The notes: generated by a model from the letters alone, not told the origin. DNA of 64,000 bases from Clostridia bacterium (GCA_017451485.1 JAFTOG010000013.1:64527-128526), one strand, 5' to 3'; shown: positions 1-9,942, counted from the stretch's first letter. A program made the numbers and translations.

Positions 1-1246
1 GTTCATAGCAGAAATCAGTATCAATATCTGGCATACTTAATCTTTCAAGATTTAAGAACCTTTCAAATAAAAGATCGAATTTTATAGAATCTATATCGGT
101 GATAGAAAGCAGGTACGCAACAAGGCTGCCTGCACCCGATCCCCTTCCAGGTCCTACGGGAATACCGTTATTTTTTGCATAATTTATAAAATCCCAGACA
201 ATAAGAAAATAATCATCGTAACCCATTTTATTAATTACTGCCAGTTCATTTTCGGTTCGTTCTATATATAATTCCTTAGTGTGGGTATCCGTATAAATAA
301 TTTGACCTGTCTTTTCTCTGTTAGCAAGTCCTTCAAAGGCTAATTTTCTTAAAAATTCCTTAGAGGTTAATGGAGCACAAAAGCTATACTTTGGTAAATG
401 AATATTACCGAATTCAAATTTGAAATTACACTTTTCCGCTATTTTTACTGTGTTTTCGCAAGCAGCAGGATATGCGGAAAAAAGCTCAAACATTTCCTCG
501 GTAGATTTTAAGTAAAATTCATTAGTTGGAAATGCAATCTTGGAATTATTTGATACAGTAGAGTTAGTCTGAACTGACATCAAGATCAATTGAGAATAGG
601 CATCATCTTTGTTCAGATAGTGTACATCGTTTGTACATACTAAGGGAGCTCCGGTAAGTCTTGATAATTTAGCTAATTCCAAATTTACCTTTGCTTCTTC
701 CTCAATGCCGTGATTTTGCATTTCTAAATAAAAATCATCCTTACCAAATATCTTTTGCATATCAAGTATATGGCCTATGGCACTTTCAGTGTCACCTAAT
801 AAGATATTTTTTGGTATAAAACCGGAAAGACATGCCGATAATGCTATAAGCCCCTCACTGTGTTCTTTGAGTAGCTCAATATCAATTCTCGGCTTCATAT
901 AAAAACCTTCTGTATATCCGGCAGAAACAAGATAGGAAAGGTTCTTATAGCCAATTTCATTTTTACATAATAGGACAAGATGATAATAAGAAATATTATT
1001 AATCCTTGATTTTTCATATCTGCTACCGGGAGATAAATAAACTTCGCATCCAATAATGGGCTTTATTCCCTCCTTGATAGCAGCTTTATAAAATTCAATA
1101 ACGCCGAACATATTTCCATGATCGGTGATAGCTACAGCTTTTTGACCGTTTGCTTTTACTGCCTTTGGTATATCAGCAATTCTGCATGCACCGTCAAGTA
1201 AACTGTATTCACTATGCAGATGTAAATGTACAAAGTCCGACATCAT
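1..1246 (-). CDS. dnaE: DNA polymerase III alpha subunit, N-terminal part (cut by window edge)
   Basis: Replicative DNA polymerase of the C family. The visible 415 residues start with a PHP domain (HLHLH motif near residues 7-11, TDHG near 40) and run into the polymerase palm, stopping just after the catalytic PDIDTDF motif at residues 406-412. The rest lies outside the window. Two consecutive ATG codons (1246, 1243) follow a GGAGAG ribosome binding site, so the start could be either. It lies 8 bp downstream of whiA and is probably the end of the long nusB-whiA transcription unit. Because the PHP domain is at the extreme N-terminus with no exonuclease insertion, this is DnaE rather than PolC. 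Confidence 0.95.
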   Translation of the reverse strand, partial: MMSDFVHLHLHSEYSLLDGACRIADIPKAVKANGQKAVAITDHGNMFGVIEFYKAAIKEGIKPIIGCEVYLSPGSRYEKSRINNISYYHLVLLCKNEIGYKNLSYLVSAGYTEGFYMKPRIDIELLKEHSEGLIALSACLSGFIPKNILLGDTESAIGHILDMQKIFGKDDFYLEMQNHGIEEEAKVNLELAKLSRLTGAPLVCTNDVHYLNKDDAYSQLILMSVQTNSTVSNNSKIAFPTNEFYLKSTEEMFELFSAYPAACENTVKIAEKCNFKFEFGNIHLPKYSFCAPLTSKEFLRKLAFEGLANREKTGQIIYTDTHTKELYIERTENELAVINKMGYDDYFLIVWDFINYAKNNGIPVGPGRGSGAGSLVAYLLSITDIDSIKFDLLFERFLNLERLSMPDIDTDFCYE

Positions 1247-1254
1247 CTTCTCTC

Positions 1255-2118
1255 CTATTCCTCTTTTTTTATTTCTTCGTATATTTCTACAATCTTTTCA
1301 AGTCTGTGGAAAATACCGGATTTAGATATAACCGGATTGAATTTTTTACCAAGTTCTGTGTAATTCAACTCGGGAAATTCAAGACGCTTATATGCTGTTT
1401 CAGTTAATTGCTCGTTCAATTTAGATATTTTGTTGCTTTTAATAAGGTAGTTAATAGCGTTTATATATTTCTTAGACGCATCAAGGGATTTATTTATATT
1501 AGCATCATCACAGTTACTGATTCTGTTAGCTCTATTTCTGACATCTTTAATTATTTTACTGTTCATTACAGTAAATGTCGCATTATTCGCACCGATAACA
1601 GCAAGATAATCTTCTACCGTTTCACTGTCCTTAGTATAAATTACATACTTACCCTGTCTCTCTCTGATTTTGAATTTGAAGCTTAAATCAGAAAGCATAG
1701 AAAACAATTCGTTAGCCTTATTTTCGGAAGAAAAGGATAACTCCAAAAGATAAGATTTATTTGGATCGGTAACCATTCCACGAACAAGAAACAGTGATCT
1801 AAGAAAATGATACTCACAATCGGGACACTTAAATATATTGCTTTTATATTCTACAATTGTAAAATATCTAAAAAGGCTTGATTCTATTGAGATTTCACCA
1901 TTATTAAAGTAACATAAATGCTTTTTCTTAAATAAAATATCGCATAGCTTCAAGAAGTAATTTGCAATTTCGACATTTGTCGTTTTTATGTAATATCTGT
2001 CATTTTCCTTCTCTGCACAGAACAAAAAGCCGTACAGAATAGAAAACATACAGCACTTTTTATTTTTATATTCAAGCTGTAAAATTTCTTCCTTTACAGC
2101 ATTTGTAAATGAGCCCAT
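1255..2118 (-). CDS. whiA: DNA-binding protein WhiA
   Basis: WhiA-family protein of 287 residues, the usual length. The family has a degenerate LAGLIDADG homing-endonuclease-like N-terminal domain and a C-terminal helix-turn-helix; the C-terminal part here (about residues 200-287, with the [14 protein letters not shown] stretch) matches the HTH. In actinomycetes WhiA controls sporulation septation; in Bacillus it influences division and chromosome segregation. In many Firmicutes it sits in a yvcJ-yvcK-whiA group, but here it lies between murB (8 bp upstream) and dnaE (8 bp downstream). The start ATG follows AGGGAATAAT. Confidence 0.93.
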   Translation of the reverse strand: MGSFTNAVKEEILQLEYKNKKCCMFSILYGFLFCAEKENDRYYIKTTNVEIANYFLKLCDILFKKKHLCYFNNGEISIESSLFRYFTIVEYKSNIFKCPDCEYHFLRSLFLVRGMVTDPNKSYLLELSFSSENKANELFSMLSDLSFKFKIRERQGKYVIYTKDSETVEDYLAVIGANNATFTVMNSKIIKDVRNRANRISNCDDANINKSLDASKKYINAINYLIKSNKISKLNEQLTETAYKRLEFPELNYTELGKKFNPVISKSGIFHRLEKIVEIYEEIKKEE

Positions 2119-2126
2119 ATTATTCC

Positions 2127-3032
2127 CTATTCTATAAAAATAATTTCTTCTTCGAGTAAAATTCCGTATTTATTTTTTATATCCTTCTTTATCAAATCCA
2201 CAAGAGCTATTACATCTGAGAAGGATGCATTATTTGAATTTACAATAAAACCGGCATGTTTTTCGGACACTGTAGCTCCTCCTATTCTCTTTCCTTTAAG
2301 ACCTGCCTCATCTATTAGTTTTGAAGCAAATCCGTTTTTTGGACGCTTGAACGCACTCCCGGCACTTGGATAATCGAGGGGCTGAGATTTTTTTCTTTTG
2401 CTCAAATTTTCTTGCATTTTGTGGTATATATTGCTTTTATTACTTTTTCTTAATTTTAGTTCGGTTGATATGATGAAATAGTTTTTATTATCCATAAATA
2501 TAGAATGCTTTGCACTGTATTGATGTTCATCAAGTATAATATCGAATATATCAAAAGTCGAAATATCAAGTACTGTTGTTTTATATACAACATCTGATGC
2601 GGAAAAATTAAATGCAGAGGCATTCATATATACAAATCCACCAACACTACCGGGGATTCCATATGCAAATTCGATTCCTGAAAGACAATTATGATATGCA
2701 GACATACAGCAATCGGATATATCGGCACCGCAAAAGCAAATTATACTGTCATCGCAAATTGAGATACTGTTAAATTTTTTGGTTGATATAACAACTCCAG
2801 AATATCCGTTATCTGAGAATATAGTATTTGTCCCATTTCCTAAAAAAATATATTTTATTTTATCACTAACGAGAAATGTCACAATGTCCATTATTTCTTC
2901 AATTTTAGTAGGATATATGACAATATCGGCAGGACCGCCGATATTGAAGGAAACAAGCTCCTTTGTCATTTTATTCAATTCAAAATATATCTTCTTGCAA
3001 TCAAGATAAGCTATCAAATCATTATATTTCAT
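2127..3032 (-). CDS. murB: UDP-N-acetylenolpyruvoylglucosamine reductase
   Basis: Flavoenzyme that reduces UDP-GlcNAc-enolpyruvate to UDP-MurNAc with NADPH, the second committed step of peptidoglycan precursor synthesis in the cytoplasm. The FAD-binding PCMH domain shows GNGTNTIFS at residues 65-73 and YGIPGSVGG at 124-132. The C-terminal MurB domain shows GSAFKRP at 225-231, whose serine is the expected proton donor, and a glutamate-rich end. The 301-residue length fits the type II enzymes of Gram-positives. A strong AAGGAG precedes the ATG. The 57-bp gap after recN is the largest in this gene run. The dcw cluster at 49-59 kb has no murB, so this is probably the main copy. Confidence 0.95.
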   Translation of the reverse strand: MKYNDLIAYLDCKKIYFELNKMTKELVSFNIGGPADIVIYPTKIEEIMDIVTFLVSDKIKYIFLGNGTNTIFSDNGYSGVVISTKKFNSISICDDSIICFCGADISDCCMSAYHNCLSGIEFAYGIPGSVGGFVYMNASAFNFSASDVVYKTTVLDISTFDIFDIILDEHQYSAKHSIFMDNKNYFIISTELKLRKSNKSNIYHKMQENLSKRKKSQPLDYPSAGSAFKRPKNGFASKLIDEAGLKGKRIGGATVSEKHAGFIVNSNNASFSDVIALVDLIKKDIKNKYGILLEEEIIFIE

Positions 3033-3089
3033 ATTATACTCCTTAACTCAAGCGTAATATAAATATATGAAATGATTTTTAACTATGTG

Positions 3090-4805
3090 TTATTTGCTTT
3101 CGGTTTTTATTTTATTAGACTGTAATATAAGCTCTCTTGCTGCATCAAACTGCTTAGTTGTGAGATTTATTCCACCTATAATTCTGGCAATTTCATTCAC
3201 CCGTTCATCCTCGCTAAGAACAAACACCTTTGCTTCTGCTCTTTCGTCTATCTCTGTTTTCTTTATAAAATAGTGATTTTGTGCAAGTGCAGCAATCTGA
3301 GGTGAATGAGTAACACAAATTGTCTGTGTGGATAAGGATATCTCAAAGAGCTTTATTCCTATTCTTTGAGAGGTACTACCGGAAACTCCGGTATCTATCT
3401 CGTCGAAAATAACAGTACCTGCCCCGTTTTTATCACTCATAGCATTTTTTAAGGCAAGCATAATTCTGGAAAGCTCACCCCCAGATGCAATTCTATTCAT
3501 AGGAGCTAACTCTTCACCAACATTAGTAGCAATTAAAAATTCAACATCATCACAACCGTATTGATTAAGAATTACCTTGCCATTTGATTCATTCTTTCTA
3601 ACACAAATTTCAAAACGAACCTTAGGCATATCAAGAAATTTGAGTGTATCCATAACTAATACACTAAGCTTTTCTGCACCTTTAACTCGAATATTATGAA
3701 TGTCATTGGCTTTATTTAATGCATTAGTATATAATTTTTTGTACTGATGCTTAAGCTCATCTAATCTTACTTCTCCCTTTTCAAGGTTGTCAAGCTTGAT
3801 TTGTGCATCTTCCTTAAATTTAAGTATCTCAGCCTCGCTGCCACCGTATTTCCGTTTTAATTTCTGTAATAGTGAAAGTCTCTCTTCAATTCTTGAAAGC
3901 TGAATTTCAGGGGGTTCTTCGCCCTCAAAATCAGCATATTCCAACGCTTTTTCACCTATATCGGTTATTTCATAATTAAATTCCTTAAGCTTTTCAGAAA
4001 GCTCAGATGCCTCGGGAATAACATCTGATAGCCTACTCAATGAATCAATTGCCTTATCCAAAAGGTAAGTAGCACTTATTCCACTTTCATTTTTACAAAG
4101 CACCTTATATGCATTTGAAGCAAGCTTAACGATTTTTTCGGAGCTTCTCAGCTTTATTCTTTTTTCGGTAAGCTTTTTTTCCTCTTCGAGATCAGTTATT
4201 TTGGCAGATGAAATTTCTTTAATTTGAAATTTAAGAATATCATACATCATATCCTTCTGCTTATTTAATTCGTTCAAGGATGAAATTTCGCTTTTCAGGT
4301 CAGAAAGCTTTTTATACATCGCTTTATACTCATTAATAACATTTTCGATTTCTATATATTCATCCAGTAATCTTAAATGATTTGACTTATCCATAAAGCT
4401 ATGGTTTTCATTTTGACCGTGTATGTTTACAAGTAGCGGTGCAATTAACTTAAGCTGGGATAATGAAGCAGTTTTTGAATTAATTTTAACTGAGCTTCTT
4501 CCATCAACTGTAACAGTTCTTGAAACAGAAAATATATCTTCTCTATCATAATACAAGCCCTGCTCGTCACATACAGTATATACTTCCTCGGCAAGATTGG
4601 AAAAATAGGCACTTACTGTTGCTTTATCAGCTCCATGTCTTATCATTTCCTTCGATGCCTTATCGCCTAAAATTAATCCTATTGAATCTATAATTATTGA
4701 TTTTCCGGCACCTGTTTCGCCTGTAAGGACATTAAATCCTGCACCAAATTCAATATTGACATTTTTTGCAACGGCAACATTTTCAATATGTAATGAATCA
4801 AGCAT
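3090..4805 (-). CDS. recN: DNA repair protein RecN
   Basis: SMC-like ATPase of 571 residues that acts early in recombinational repair of double-strand breaks. Walker A is GETGAGKS at residues 29-36. A central coiled-coil region spans roughly residues 150-370. The C-terminal half carries the ABC signature SGGELSRIMLAL and Walker B with the D-loop (FDEIDTGVSG). It lies 15 bp downstream of argR, a linkage seen in many Firmicutes. Confidence 0.96.
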   Translation of the reverse strand: MLDSLHIENVAVAKNVNIEFGAGFNVLTGETGAGKSIIIDSIGLILGDKASKEMIRHGADKATVSAYFSNLAEEVYTVCDEQGLYYDREDIFSVSRTVTVDGRSSVKINSKTASLSQLKLIAPLLVNIHGQNENHSFMDKSNHLRLLDEYIEIENVINEYKAMYKKLSDLKSEISSLNELNKQKDMMYDILKFQIKEISSAKITDLEEEKKLTEKRIKLRSSEKIVKLASNAYKVLCKNESGISATYLLDKAIDSLSRLSDVIPEASELSEKLKEFNYEITDIGEKALEYADFEGEEPPEIQLSRIEERLSLLQKLKRKYGGSEAEILKFKEDAQIKLDNLEKGEVRLDELKHQYKKLYTNALNKANDIHNIRVKGAEKLSVLVMDTLKFLDMPKVRFEICVRKNESNGKVILNQYGCDDVEFLIATNVGEELAPMNRIASGGELSRIMLALKNAMSDKNGAGTVIFDEIDTGVSGSTSQRIGIKLFEISLSTQTICVTHSPQIAALAQNHYFIKKTEIDERAEAKVFVLSEDERVNEIARIIGGINLTTKQFDAARELILQSNKIKTESK

Positions 4806-4820
4806 ATTAAATCCTCTATA

Positions 4821-5267
4821 TTATTTACCTGAAAGCTTAGCAATTTTTTCCGCTACAAATACTGCTGTCTCCTCAGATGTTGTTACAATTACAATAGTAT
4901 CATCCCCTGCAACACACCCTAATATTTCAGTATAATTCATAGCATCAATGCCTACACCTACAGCGTGTGCAAGTCCGGGATTAGTTTTGAGAACAACATT
5001 ATTGCAAGCGTATCTTATATCCTTGATAGATGACATAAGTGCCGTGTTATATTCCATGACATCCTCAAGCTCACTTTTAGGTGCTACATATTTATATACT
5101 CCATCAACCATTACCTTAAGAAGCTTAAGCTGTCTTATATCCCTTGATGCAGTAGCCTGTGTAGCATTATAACCCTCATTTCTTAAAGCTGTAATAAGAT
5201 CCTCTTGAGTTTCAATATTGTTATTTGCAATTATTTCAAGTATTTTTTCTTGTCTTTTAGATTTCAT
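4821..5267 (-). CDS. argR: Arginine repressor
   Basis: Arginine-sensing transcription factor (ArgR/AhrC) of 148 residues. The N-terminal winged helix contains the recognition helix ATASRDIRQLKLLK near residues 36-50. The C-terminal oligomerisation and arginine-binding domain has the GCVAGDDTIVIV core, whose paired aspartates bind arginine in the family. It begins 2 bp after the tlyA stop and is followed by recN. No arginine biosynthesis gene is in the window, so its targets are elsewhere. Confidence 0.95.
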   Translation of the reverse strand: MKSKRQEKILEIIANNNIETQEDLITALRNEGYNATQATASRDIRQLKLLKVMVDGVYKYVAPKSELEDVMEYNTALMSSIKDIRYACNNVVLKTNPGLAHAVGVGIDAMNYTEILGCVAGDDTIVIVTTSEETAVFVAEKIAKLSGK

Positions 5268-5269
5268 TA

Positions 5270-6052
5270 CTATTCCCCGTCAGTTAAAACTGTCCTTTTT
5301 ATATTTTCAATATCTAATTCACTGCCGTTTTTAGAAAACACAGCTAAAAATTCAATATTTCCATCGCCACCTTTAATAGGAGATATCGTAAATCCTATAC
5401 ACTTAAGTCCACAAGTGTTAGCACTATCAATTACACGCAATACTCCAAAAAGACGGTTCTTTTTATTTTTTACGATACCACCCTTATCTATTTTGTCCTT
5501 ACCAACCTCAAATTGAGGCTTAATTAAGCCTATGTAATATCCGTTTTCCTTCAACAATGCTGAAGCAGGGTAAAGTATATAGGTTTGGGATATAAACGAG
5601 ACATCGGCAGTTATAATATCAGCCATTTCTCCGATATCCTCGTAGTTTAGGCTTCTTGCGTTATAGTTTTCTAATGATATTACTCTTTCATCCGTTAAAA
5701 GAGTTTCATCAAGCTGATTTGTGCCCGAATCTATAGCATATACACGCTTTGCACCGTGTAAAAGCATGCAATGTGTAAATCCACCGGTTGATGCACCTAT
5801 ATCTATGGCTGTTCTTCCGGTTATGTCAATTCTAAAAGAGTTTATAGCCTTTTCAAGCTTAAGTCCTCCTCTTGATACATATGGACAAGGGTCTGTTATT
5901 TCAACGGTATATTCTATATTACTGTCAATTTCTGCAGACGGCTTTATGATTTTTTCACCGTTTAACAGTACATACCCATCAGTTATCAGTGTTTTTGCCT
6001 TTTGTCTGCTTTTGACATACCCTTTTGTGTACAAATATATATCTGCTCTCAT
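5270..6052 (-). CDS. tlyA: TlyA-family rRNA 2'-O-methyltransferase (hemolysin A family)
   Basis: Putative S-adenosylmethionine-dependent ribose methyltransferase acting on rRNA. An N-terminal S4 RNA-binding domain (about residues 1-60) is followed by an FtsJ-like Rossmann domain with the SAM motif AIDIGASTGGFTHC near residues 88-101. The length of 260 residues is typical. In actinobacteria TlyA methylates 16S and 23S rRNA; the target here is inferred by family only. The ATG overlaps the ispA stop by one base. The ispA-tlyA-argR-recN order is common in Firmicutes. Confidence 0.93.
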   Translation of the reverse strand: MRADIYLYTKGYVKSRQKAKTLITDGYVLLNGEKIIKPSAEIDSNIEYTVEITDPCPYVSRGGLKLEKAINSFRIDITGRTAIDIGASTGGFTHCMLLHGAKRVYAIDSGTNQLDETLLTDERVISLENYNARSLNYEDIGEMADIITADVSFISQTYILYPASALLKENGYYIGLIKPQFEVGKDKIDKGGIVKNKKNRLFGVLRVIDSANTCGLKCIGFTISPIKGGDGNIEFLAVFSKNGSELDIENIKRTVLTDGE

Positions 6053-6933
6053 TACTTCTCTCTGTTTATAAGATATTTTGCAAAATCGATAAGAACTGTG
6101 TCCTCGTCACAAAATTTTATAATGGCTTCAATAGATTTATTTGTGTAGTAATCAACCTCGTTCTGTGCCTCGTCTATGGTCATATAGCTTAATGAGGTGT
6201 TTTTATTATTTTTTTCATCAGATCCTACAGGCTTACCTAATGTGTGAGTATCTGATATTCTATCAAGGATATCATCACGCAGCTGAAATGCAATTCCAAG
6301 GCTGATTGCAAAATCAGTAAGTTTATTTACAACCTCTGTATCAGGTGTATCACAGGAAGCAAAATATCCTAACAAACATGCACATTTAATTAAATTACCG
6401 GTTTTTAATGCATGCATTTGCTTCAACTCATCGTATGAATTGATATTATTGGCACTATCAAGATCTATCATCTGACCTCCTGCCATACCTGCATATCCGG
6501 CACATTCAGCAAGACATCCGACGGCTAAGCGTACACTCCTGTCACTTACATATGGGTTGTCAGATGCAACCTTAAAAGCATAAGTAAGTAGGGAGTCGCC
6601 GGCAAGCAGAGCCTGTGCTTCTCCAAACACCTTGTGATTTGTAAGTTTTCCCCGTCTGTAATCATCATTATCCATAGTAGGAAGATCGTCGTGAATTAAT
6701 GAATATGTGTGAATCATCTCAAGAGCACACGCATATGGAATGATAGGATCTATATTTTCACTTTTAGAAAATAGCTTATAAACCTCAATAGCAATAAAAG
6801 GTCTTATACGCTTACCGCCACCTAACAGACTGTATGACATAGATTTTTCTATACCATATCCGTTTATTTCCATATATTTTTTTAAGTATTGTTCAACTAT
6901 TTCGGCGTTACTTCTTATAAGATTCTCAATCAT
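6052..6933 (-). CDS. ispA: Polyprenyl (farnesyl) diphosphate synthase
   Basis: Short-chain trans-prenyltransferase condensing isopentenyl diphosphate with allylic diphosphates, feeding undecaprenyl phosphate and quinone synthesis. The first aspartate-rich motif DDLPTMDND and the second RDDILD are both intact. The longest frame begins at 6975, but the ATG at 6933 has a GAGGGTGA ribosome binding site and begins inside the end of xseB, an 8-bp overlap; that is the start chosen, giving 293 residues. The xseA-xseB-ispA order supports the FPP synthase call. Confidence 0.94.
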   Translation of the reverse strand: MIENLIRSNAEIVEQYLKKYMEINGYGIEKSMSYSLLGGGKRIRPFIAIEVYKLFSKSENIDPIIPYACALEMIHTYSLIHDDLPTMDNDDYRRGKLTNHKVFGEAQALLAGDSLLTYAFKVASDNPYVSDRSVRLAVGCLAECAGYAGMAGGQMIDLDSANNINSYDELKQMHALKTGNLIKCACLLGYFASCDTPDTEVVNKLTDFAISLGIAFQLRDDILDRISDTHTLGKPVGSDEKNNKNTSLSYMTIDEAQNEVDYYTNKSIEAIIKFCDEDTVLIDFAKYLINREK

Positions 6934-7165
6934 TCTTATCACCCTCGTAAAATTCCGATTCAATAAACTCACCATCTACATTAATAAGCTGTTTAACAGC
7001 ACCTTCTGCCTTCTCGAGCTTTTCATTACAGATTTTAACCAATTTTACGCCCTCTTCGAATAAGGAAAGCGATTGATCCAAGGAGGACTCTCCGCCTTCG
7101 AGAAGATTTACTATTTCCTCCAGCCTCTCCATTGCGTTTTCAAAGGATATTACTTTTTTAGGCAT
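6926..7165 (-). CDS. xseB: Exodeoxyribonuclease VII small subunit
   Basis: Small helical subunit of exonuclease VII, which degrades single-stranded DNA from both ends; several XseB bind each XseA. The sequence has the family signature FENAMERLEEIVNLLEGGE near the N-terminus. A start at 7165 is preferred to the longer frame at 7174: GGAAAGGGTGA lies before the ATG, which overlaps the xseA stop by 8 bp, suggesting translational coupling. The resulting 79 residues are the usual family size. Confidence 0.93.
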   Translation of the reverse strand: MPKKVISFENAMERLEEIVNLLEGGESSLDQSLSLFEEGVKLVKICNEKLEKAEGAVKQLINVDGEFIESEFYEGDKND

Positions 7166-8417
7166 TAATATCACCCTTTCCTTGTTTGTTAATTATTTCT
7201 GCTGTAATATCTCCATCTGAAATTTTTACAGTAATAATTTCGCCTTTTTTTATTTGTTCAATACTTTTAATTACATTACCGTTATTGCTAAAAACTGCTC
7301 CGTATCCCCTTGATAAAACTGCCAAAGGATTTAATGCAGTAAGCTGAGCACTTATTCTTTGAACATCTGCCCTGCATTCCCTGTTTTTTAAGTCCATAGA
7401 GGAATACAATCTATCACTTGATGATATAAGTCTCATTTTTTTCTGGTCAAACATTGCCATAGGATTTTTCAAAATCCCGGAGCTCATATATCCATTTATC
7501 AAATTTCTATAATCTGAAAGAGTAAACAAAATATTGTTTTTCATATTCGTATACATATTGCATACTTTATTTTTGAGTTCTATACAGTTGGGTGTAACAA
7601 GCTCTGCACCGTGAGATGGCGTTGCTGCCCTGACATCTGCCACGAAATCACATATAGTAAAATCAATCTCGTGCCCTACAGCAGATACGACTGGAATATG
7701 TGAGTTATATATTGCTCTTGCAAGACCCTCATCATTAAATCCCCATAAATCTTCTATTGAGCCTCCTCCTCTACCAATAATAATTACATCAACAGAATCA
7801 AGCAAATTAAAATGCTCAATAGCTTGTGTAAGCTCGTATGATGCATCCTTACCTTGTACAGCCGAGGGGTAAAGCAGTATATCTATAAAAGGGCACCGGT
7901 TTTTAGCTACCTTAATTATATCTCTTACAGCTGCACCTGTCGGAGATGTAATAACGCCTATTTTTTTAGGGAATTTTGGCAAAGGCTTTTTATGAGATTC
8001 ATCAAACAATCCCTCCTTCATAAGCCTTTCCTTTAATTGCTCAAAAGCAAGATATAAAGACCCGATACCATCCGGTTGCATAGAATCAACATAAAGCTGA
8101 TATGATCCTGCTTTTTCATAAACTCCGACTCTTGCGTGGACAAGCACCTTCATCCCGTTTTCCACTCTAAAATTCACTCTTGATGCATAGGAACGAAACA
8201 TAACAGCTCTTATCTCACTATTTTCATCCTTAAGAGTGAAATACATATGACCCACTGTATGATGCTTAAAATTAGATATTTCAGCCGAAATATAAAGATC
8301 CTGAAGCTGTATTTCTTCTTCAATAAGAAGCTTTATATATTCATTTACTTGTGATACAGTTTTTGAAACCGGCAAAAGCTCTCTGCCGTTATCATCAAAT
8401 CTATATGAAGCCCCCAT
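7158..8417 (-). CDS. xseA: Exodeoxyribonuclease VII large subunit
   Basis: Catalytic subunit of exonuclease VII. The N-terminal OB-fold (about residues 15-110) binds single-stranded DNA. The central catalytic domain includes GVITSPTGAAVRDI and the GRGGGSIEDLWGFNDE motif. Coiled-coil segments that carry XseB follow, and a short beta domain ends with LSRGYG. It has 419 residues, a typical length, with AGGAGGG before the ATG. It follows the TsaD paralogue by 20 bp and overlaps xseB. Confidence 0.95.
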   Translation of the reverse strand: MGASYRFDDNGRELLPVSKTVSQVNEYIKLLIEEEIQLQDLYISAEISNFKHHTVGHMYFTLKDENSEIRAVMFRSYASRVNFRVENGMKVLVHARVGVYEKAGSYQLYVDSMQPDGIGSLYLAFEQLKERLMKEGLFDESHKKPLPKFPKKIGVITSPTGAAVRDIIKVAKNRCPFIDILLYPSAVQGKDASYELTQAIEHFNLLDSVDVIIIGRGGGSIEDLWGFNDEGLARAIYNSHIPVVSAVGHEIDFTICDFVADVRAATPSHGAELVTPNCIELKNKVCNMYTNMKNNILFTLSDYRNLINGYMSSGILKNPMAMFDQKKMRLISSSDRLYSSMDLKNRECRADVQRISAQLTALNPLAVLSRGYGAVFSNNGNVIKSIEQIKKGEIITVKISDGDITAEIINKQGKGDINA

Positions 8418-8437
8418 ACAGCCCTCCTAATACCTAT

Positions 8438-9388
8438 TTATTTAGCATCGAAATATTTTTCCATTGTCAAAAGTGCTGTTCCGGATGCATTATCAGAGCT
8501 GAATTGAGGCTCTGCAAAATAGACATCGGAAAATTTATTATTCAATCTGTTTTTAATTATAGAGTTGCTAAGAACTCCTCCACCATAGACAATCTTTTGT
8601 GTGCTATATTCTTTTCTGATATTCGATGTAATTTTTTCCAGGACCTTGCCCAAAAAGTCAAATACAAAAGCACAAGTTAATTCTTTATCCATGGTGCTTT
8701 CATAGAGCTTGATCGCAAGATTTTCCAATCCAGATAAATTGCACGAGAAATCCTTAACACTAATGTTAGCCTGGGGAATTTTCTTTGTATTATTTTTCGC
8801 ATACGATTCCATTTCCTTTCCACATGGGAAATCCATACCCATGTATACACCAATTCTATCTATTGCTTGTCCGGCATGTAGATCATTACTTCCACCGACA
8901 ATATCAATTCCGTAATAGCTTCCATTGGGTGTAACCTTCACTACTTCAGTTGTACCACCCGAAACATGAAATGCTATAAAATCTTCATTTTCAATAACGA
9001 CACCACTTGAATATACTGCAGAACGAATATGACCGGCTTGATGAGAAAAATGAAAAATTGGTATATTATTCAAAGCAGCCACCATTTTTGCAACTGACTC
9101 TCCAACAAGAAAGCATGGCATATATGATCCTTCCACATCTCTTGGAAACGCCGAGTATCCTATTGCTACAATCTCATAGTCCTTAAGATTATCTCGAATC
9201 AGATCAGAAATTTTTTGCAAATTTTTTATATGGGCAAAAACAGCATCACTTTGTCTTAATCCCCGTTCTCCATTTTTTACGGGTAATAGCATTTTGAAAT
9301 TATGTAAAATATTCCCTTCATAATCGCATATGGCTACTGAAGTGGTATAATTACTTGTATCTACTCCAACAAAAACCTTGTTAGCCAT
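8438..9388 (-). CDS. TsaD/Kae1-family paralogue (peptidase M22-like), function unknown
   Basis: ASKHA-fold protein of 316 residues related to TsaD/Kae1, the threonylcarbamoyl-adenosine tRNA modification ATPase. It keeps the metal-binding HxxxH (HQAGH, residues 116-120), a GGGVLSN motif near 269-275 and an SDN near 298-300. Other hallmark motifs are altered: SGGTTEVV at 143-150 where TsaD has SGGHT, and GGSNDLHAGQAIDRIG at 155-170 where TsaD has the DDA-GEAFDK motif. It is therefore probably not the main TsaD. It starts inside the nusB stop region; the ATG at 9388 is preferred over a TTG one codon earlier. Position between nusB and xseA recurs in clostridial genomes as far as I recall. Function is not inferred. 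Confidence 0.75.
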   Translation of the reverse strand: MANKVFVGVDTSNYTTSVAICDYEGNILHNFKMLLPVKNGERGLRQSDAVFAHIKNLQKISDLIRDNLKDYEIVAIGYSAFPRDVEGSYMPCFLVGESVAKMVAALNNIPIFHFSHQAGHIRSAVYSSGVVIENEDFIAFHVSGGTTEVVKVTPNGSYYGIDIVGGSNDLHAGQAIDRIGVYMGMDFPCGKEMESYAKNNTKKIPQANISVKDFSCNLSGLENLAIKLYESTMDKELTCAFVFDFLGKVLEKITSNIRKEYSTQKIVYGGGVLSNSIIKNRLNNKFSDVYFAEPQFSSDNASGTALLTMEKYFDAK

Positions 9389-9794
9389 CAATCAAACCAC
9401 TTTTTGCAATTTTATTTAAAACACCGTTAATATAGCCCGGTGCACCTTCCTCGCAGTACTGTTTGGCAAGCTCTACTGCTTCATTTATAGAAATAGCAGG
9501 AGGTAGCTTTACATATAGCATTTCATAAACACTTAACCTTAAAATAGCTATAGTAGTTTTGGAAAGACGATTTAACTTCCAGTCCTGAAGGTATTTTTCT
9601 ATTATTTCGTCTATCGCTGATACATTTTCACATACTGATAAAAAGTTATTCTTGACGCTTTCCTCTTCGTCATCCTCACAGCAGAAATTATCATATGCAG
9701 TATTAAAATAGTCTAATGCTGTTTCTTCCTTGCTGAAGCTATATCCAAACAAAAGATTAAATGTGTTTTTTCTGATTTTTCTTTTTCCTAACAT
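9381..9794 (-). CDS. nusB: Transcription antitermination factor NusB
   Basis: All-helical RNA-binding protein of 137 residues that joins NusE (S10) at boxA of rRNA leaders to promote antitermination. The C-terminal signature is clear: RLSKTTIAILRLSVYEM, then INEAVELAKQY and GYINGVLNKIA. An acidic insertion (CCEDDEEE near residue 40) is a local oddity. It is the first gene of the long run to dnaE, with a near-consensus promoter about 40-70 bp upstream, and ends overlapping the TsaD paralogue by 8 bp. Confidence 0.94.
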   Translation of the reverse strand: MLGKRKIRKNTFNLLFGYSFSKEETALDYFNTAYDNFCCEDDEEESVKNNFLSVCENVSAIDEIIEKYLQDWKLNRLSKTTIAILRLSVYEMLYVKLPPAISINEAVELAKQYCEEGAPGYINGVLNKIAKSGLIDG

Positions 9795-9833
9795 AAAAAC
9801 CTCTTTTTATAATACTTTTCTTTTACAAATAAT

Positions 9834-9862
9834 ATTATATAATTCTAAGCAATCAAAGTCAA
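9834..9862 (-). promoter_or_regulatory. Sigma-A promoter for nusB operon
   Basis: Minus-strand TTGACT (-35, 9857-9862), a 17-bp spacer and TATAAT (-10, 9834-9839). It lies about 40 bp before the nusB ATG and is the only consensus-like promoter I find for the eleven-gene run down to dnaE. Confidence 0.8.
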
Positions 9863-9942
9863 GTGATAATATTCATTTTTTATGCATATTTTTTATTTTA
9901 ACCACTCTATTGAACGCTGTTATATTAATTTTATAAAATCTC

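Noticed and set aside
8438-9388. Annotation as TsaD proper or O-sialoglycoprotein endopeptidase
   Set aside because: Hallmark SGGHT and GEAFDK motifs are altered, and the peptidase name is a historical misannotation of the family.
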